From: Streptomyces sp. NBC_01016
GTDB lineage: Bacteria; Actinomycetota; Actinomycetes; Streptomycetales; Streptomycetaceae
Length of the DNA: 64,000 bases
Assembly: GCF_026341035.1 (NCBI RefSeq)
Contig: NZ_JAPEOQ010000002.1
Location: 2,666,001 to 2,730,000 of the forward strand
Reading direction: 5' to 3'
The notes under the pieces were generated by a model that saw only the letters and a list, made by a program, of their open reading frames with translations, had not been told where the DNA came from and searched no databases. Below, piece after piece: positions 60,815 to 64,000 of this stretch (position 1 is its first letter; every line of letters begins with the position of its first letter). Made by a program: the position numbers and the translations under genes.

Positions 60815-62625
60815 CAGGACACTCCCATGCGGTCGAGCGTGGCGGTGAGCACGGCCACGGCGTCACAGCCGGCGAAGACGTAGGTGTCGACCCCCGCGTA
60901 CGTTCCCGGGCGGCCCGCGAGGAACACCTGGCCGGCGCCCGCCTCGCGCAGGGCCCGCGCGGTGGCCTCGGCCTCCTCCTCGTACACGGTGTCGCTGGAG
61001 CACAGGCACGCCTCCCGCGCCCCGCTCTCCTCGAACGTGCCGTCCGTGACCGGTTCGATGCCGCCCGCCTGGAAGAGGTTGGCGGCGAAGCCGACGCGGG
61101 CGGTGTGTGCGGCGGCCGGGCCGAGCGCGGCCAGGTAGACGCGGGGGCGGGCGCCGGTCGCGGCGAGATGCGCGTCGGAACGGGCGCGCAGGGCCTCGAA
61201 CGCCTCGTCGCGGCGTACGCGCGGCAGACCGCCGGACAGCAGCTCAGGGGCCGGCTCACGCACGACCGTCTTCTCGGCGAGGCTCGGGAACTCGCTGACC
61301 CCGGTGACCGGTTCGCGGCGCGTGGCCAGCTTCTTGCTCCGCGCCTCCCAGGTGGCGGCCAGCCGCTCGCGGACCAGGCCCGAGCGCAGCGCCGTCGCCT
61401 GCCCGCCGGCCTTCTCGATCTCCTGGAAGAACTCCCAGCCCGCATGGGCGAGTTCGTCGGTCAGGCGCTCCACGTACCAGGAGCCGCCCGCGGGATCGAC
61501 GACCCGCGCGAGGTGGGACTCCTCGATGAGGATGGTGGAGGTGTTGCGGGCGATCCGGCGGGCGAACGCGTCCGGCAGACCCAGCGCGTGATCGAACGGC
61601 AGCACGGTCACGGAGTCGGCGCCGCCCGCCCCGGCCGCCAGCGACGCGACGGTGGTGCGCAGCATGTTCACCCACGGGTCGCGCCGGCTCATCATCACCG
61701 GTGACGTCACCGCGTGCTGGAGCTGCGCACCCGAGGCGGCCGCCCCGCAGGCCTCCGCGACGCGCGCCCACAGGCGGCGCGCGGCACGGAACTTGGCGAT
61801 GGTCAGGAACTGGTCGGCACTCGCCGCGTACCGGAACTCCAGCTGACCCAGGCCCTGTTGGACGCCCAGTCCGGCGTCCGTCAGAGCCCGCAGGTAGGCG
61901 ACGCCGGTGGCGAGGGACGCGCCGAGCTCCTGGGCGGCCGACCCACCGGCCTCGTGGTACGGCAGCGCGTCCACGGTCAGCGCCCGCAGGCCCGGGTACG
62001 CATCGGTGCACAGCCGGGCCAGCGCGACGGCGGGCGCCGCGTCACCGGACTCGCCCGTACGCGCCTCGTGCCCCAGCGGGTCGGCGCCGAGGTTGCCCCG
62101 GGCGGCGTCGTGGGCGATGCCACATGTGTCGTAGAGCCGCAGCAGATCCCGCGCGGCGGCGTCGTACTCCGCTCCCGCGTCGAGTACGACGGGCGCCAGA
62201 TCGAGGTGGACACCGTCGAGCGCGGACGCGAGCGCGGAGACGGGGAAGCGGGCCGATTCGCCCACGGCCAGCCACAGTGACGTGACGCCGTTCTCCAGAT
62301 CGGCCAGGACCGCACCGGAGTCGGCGACCGTGTGCCGCTGCCGTACGTCCCAGCCGCCGGCCGCGTTGCCCTCGGCGCGCCCGCCGCGTACGAACGGCGC
62401 GAAGCCGGGCAGGCCGGGGTCGGGCGCGTTGCTGTCGGCTGTGTACAGGGGCGGGACGCGCAGCCCGTCCTCGAGCGCGGTGGACAGGGCGTACTCCGCC
62501 TCGGAGTCCGAGACTTCCTTGCCGGACTTGCGCAGGACACCCGCCACCAGGTGCTGCCATTGCTCAAGGGTCGCGTCAGGAAACTCGGCTGCCAGGGAGA
62601 GCCCGTCGTCAGGCAGGACCGTCAT
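60814..62625 (-). CDS. mutA: methylmalonyl-CoA mutase small subunit
   Basis: A 603-aa partner of MutB. It has the same fold but lacks the cobalamin DxHxxG motif, as expected for the non-catalytic subunit (here AGGIEPVTDGTFEESGA in place). Barrel features remain: DALPYHEAGGSAAQELGASLATGVAYLRAL, FLTIAKFRAARRLWARV, RIARNTSTILIEESHLARVVDPAGGSWYVE. First gene of the operon. Its ATG 62625 is 6 bases after a TAGCAT box on the minus strand, so the message may be leaderless. Confidence 0.95.
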
Positions 62626-62637
62626 GCCCGGATGCTA
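62626..62637 (-). promoter_or_regulatory. -10 element of the mutAB operon, leaderless
   Basis: On the minus strand TAGCAT (62637-62632) lies 6 bases before the mutA ATG, and no Shine-Dalgarno is visible. No convincing -35 was found. The same spacing is seen at the ROK gene. Confidence 0.45.
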
Positions 62638-62712
62638 GGTCAGTCGGCTGCTGAGCAGGGCGGGGCGCGAGTGTGACCTTGTTTACCTTGTCCTGAAGGC
62701 GTCGCCGTCGTA

Positions 62713-62758
62713 TCGGCTGGGAACAACAGGTCTCTTCGGCTGGGAACAACAGGTCTCT
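62713..62758. repeat. 23-bp perfect tandem repeat between mutA and the riboswitch
   Basis: Copies 62713-62735 and 62736-62758 are identical and adjacent. Each contains AACAACAGGTCTCT. At the right end AACAG-AGAC-CTGTT on the minus strand is a short palindrome. The repeat may be a double operator for the mutA promoter or a slippage product. Confidence 0.85.
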
Positions 62759-62821
62759 GTTCGCCGACCGGCACCCACGCGAGCGAGTCGTTCGCGCCCC
62801 ATCTTGGCCATGCACGCGACA

Positions 62822-62990
62822 CGCGGTACGGTCCCAGGGTTATCGACGACAGCACGACGGAAGCCGGTGAGATTCCGGCACGGTCGCGCCACTGTATGCG
62901 GAGGCCCTCGGGCCGCTCCGTGAGTCAGACCCGGGCTGTCGTCCCTTGCACCACCGATATGGGACGCGAACTCCCGAAGGAGGCCTTGCG
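62822..62990 (+). promoter_or_regulatory. cobalamin (adenosylcobalamin) riboswitch controlling cbtBA
   Basis: The core elements are in order: AAGCCGGTGAGATTCCGGC (62861-62879), then the B12-box-type CGCGCCACTGT (ending 62895) and GTCAGACCC (about 62924-62932). Ligand binding would mask the Shine-Dalgarno GAAGGAGG (62976-62983) of cbtB, 9 bases before its ATG. High B12 thus turns off cobalt uptake. The divergent B12-dependent mutase genes start only about 200 bases away. Confidence 0.92.
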
Positions 62991-62992
62991 CG

Positions 62993-63214
62993 ATGGCGCA
63001 ACACGTCGCCCAGCCGACTGCCACCACACCCGCCATTCCGGCCAAGCTGCCCCTGAAGGTGATCGCCCCCTGGGCTGCCTTCTTCGGCATCCTGATGCTC
63101 GTCCTGCTCTACTTCGTCGGCGCCGAACAGGGCGCCACCTCCGTGTTCAGCGGTGCGGGGGTTCATGAATGGGTGCACGACGCCCGACACCTGCTCGGCT
63201 TCCCCTGCCACTGA
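62993..63214 (+). CDS. cbtB: CbtB cobalt transporter small subunit
   Basis: A 73-aa membrane protein with one helix (PWAAFFGILMLVLLYFVGAEQG, about 28-49). The C-terminal His-rich signature HEWVHDARHLLGFPCH binds cobalt and defines CbtB. The start is ATG 62993 behind GAAGGAGG. It works with CbtA encoded 22 bases downstream in riboswitch-controlled cobalt import for B12 synthesis. Confidence 0.95.
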   Translation: MAQHVAQPTATTPAIPAKLPLKVIAPWAAFFGILMLVLLYFVGAEQGATSVFSGAGVHEWVHDARHLLGFPCH

Positions 63215-63236
63215 CCCAGAGGGATCCGACGCGCTC

Positions 63237-64000
63237 ATGAACTCAACAACCGTACGCAACCTGCTCGTTCGCGGCATGCTCGCGGGCCTCGCGGCGGGTG
63301 TGCTCGCCCTGGTCATCGCCTACTGGCTCGGCGAGCCCAATGTGGACAGCGCCATCGGCTTCGAGGGGGCCCACGCGGGCCACTCCCACGGCGACGAGGT
63401 CGAACTCGTCTCCCGGAGCCTGCAGTCCACGGCCGGCCTCGCCACCGGAGTCCTCGTCTACGGGGTCTCGTTCGGCGGCATCGCCGCACTCGCCTACTGC
63501 TTCGCCCTCGGGCGCGTCGGCCGCTTCGGCCCGCGCGCCACGGCGCTGCTCCTGTCGGGCTGCGCCCTGCTCGCCGTGTACGTCGTGCCGTTCCTGAAAT
63601 ACCCGGCCAACCCGCCCGCCGTCGGCAACGGCGACACCATCGGCAAGCGCACCACCCTGTACTTCCTGATGATGGTGCTCAGCGTGCTCCTCGCCGTCGC
63701 CGCGACGATCCTCGGCAAGCGGCTCGCGCCGAGGATCGGCACCTGGTACGCCACCGTCGTGGCGGTCCTCGGCTTCGCCGTGGTGATCGGTCTCGCGTAC
63801 GCGTTCCTGCCCGTGATCAACGAGGTGCCGGCACACTTCCCCGCGGCACTGCTGTGGCGCTTCCGGCTGTCCGCGCTCGCCATGCAGATCGTGATGTGGG
63901 GCGGATTCGGCCTGCTCTTCGGCGAGTTGGCCGAGCGCCTGCTGAACCCGAAGCCGAAGCCGACGACGGCTCCGCCCGCACAGGCGTCGGTGCCCTCGGG
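63237..64000 (+). CDS. cbtA: CbtA cobalt transporter subunit (partial, runs off the window)
   Basis: ATG 63237 opens a frame that remains open to the window end (254 codons seen). It has five predicted helices: LLVRGMLAGLAAGVLALVIAYW, a His-rich loop (GAHAGHSHGDE), STAGLATGVLVYGVSFGGIAAL, ATALLLSGCALLAVYVVPFLKYPANPPAVG, LYFLMMVLSVLLAVAATILG and VVAVLGFAVVIGLAYAF, then FRLSALAMQIVMWGGFGLLFGEL. The KYPANPP motif and His loop are typical CbtA. Only a few C-terminal residues are likely missing. Confidence 0.95.
   Translation, partial: MNSTTVRNLLVRGMLAGLAAGVLALVIAYWLGEPNVDSAIGFEGAHAGHSHGDEVELVSRSLQSTAGLATGVLVYGVSFGGIAALAYCFALGRVGRFGPRATALLLSGCALLAVYVVPFLKYPANPPAVGNGDTIGKRTTLYFLMMVLSVLLAVAATILGKRLAPRIGTWYATVVAVLGFAVVIGLAYAFLPVINEVPAHFPAALLWRFRLSALAMQIVMWGGFGLLFGELAERLLNPKPKPTTAPPAQASVPS

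Noticed and set aside
62713..62758. Tandem repeats considered as CRISPR
   Set aside because: Only two adjacent copies without spacers; all repeats in the window are direct slippage-type duplications and there are no cas genes.

Overview
The window is high-GC actinobacterial DNA, almost certainly from a Streptomyces. The evidence is the G/C-ending codon use, many GTG starts, SARP, MocR, ROK and MarR regulators, twin-arginine secreted hydrolases, an AxeA-type CE4 esterase, a DUF1206 membrane protein and an actinobacterial cbtBA cobalt locus under a cobalamin riboswitch. No rRNA, tRNA, CRISPR array or complete insertion sequence was seen. The accessory content, gene remnants and many short tandem duplications suggest a plastic part of the chromosome.

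Layout. 0-2.3 kb: small proteins of unknown function, including two paralogues sharing a GRWFTF/WHVVW core, and a SARP/BTAD regulator. 2.5-8.5 kb: secreted CE4 acetylxylan esterase, secreted GH29 alpha-L-fucosidase, secreted alpha/beta hydrolase, a TIGR01777-type epimerase and small proteins, one interrupted by an amber codon. 8.6-10.4 kb: LAHTG sortase-substrate protein, ECF sigma factor and a small membrane protein. 10.4-13.5 kb: nucleotidyltransferase-like protein, MocR regulator and a divergent aldo/keto reductase.

13.6-28.0 kb is the most coherent block and looks like a fucoside utilisation locus. It holds a leaderless ROK regulator, secreted GH27 and GH95 glycosidases, an aldo/keto reductase resembling L-fucose dehydrogenase, a sugar porter, a sugar mutarotase, a GntR regulator, a PanE-like reductase, an enolase-superfamily acid-sugar dehydratase, an MHS-type transporter, a fumarylacetoacetase-fold hydrolase and an SDR. 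With the GH29 enzyme this could release fucose outside the cell, import it and oxidise it by the non-phosphorylated route to pyruvate and lactate. A recognisable fuconolactonase is missing from the window.

28-40 kb mixes phosphotransferase, FAD monooxygenase/MarR, secreted esterase, ceramidase-like protein, streptogrisin-type protease, LysR/LysE and MarR/quinone-oxidoreductase pairs with at least four gene remnants. 40-45.5 kb: SulP transporter, type III alkylsulfatase, DUF1206 and a 51-aa membrane protein. 45.6-50 kb: TetR/O-methyltransferase and MarR/DHA2 efflux pairs. 50-53.6 kb: an aromatic-acid MFS transporter with LigI- and LigJ-like enzymes of the protocatechuate 4,5-cleavage route. 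53.7-57 kb: response regulator, histidine kinase and TAXI binding protein. 57-64 kb: degenerate histidine phosphatase, meaB, mutB and mutA, and divergently a cobalamin riboswitch driving cbtB and cbtA, so the B12-dependent mutase sits beside cobalt uptake.

Starts were chosen from Shine-Dalgarno spacing, overlaps and protein logic. Functions come from motif recognition without database searches.
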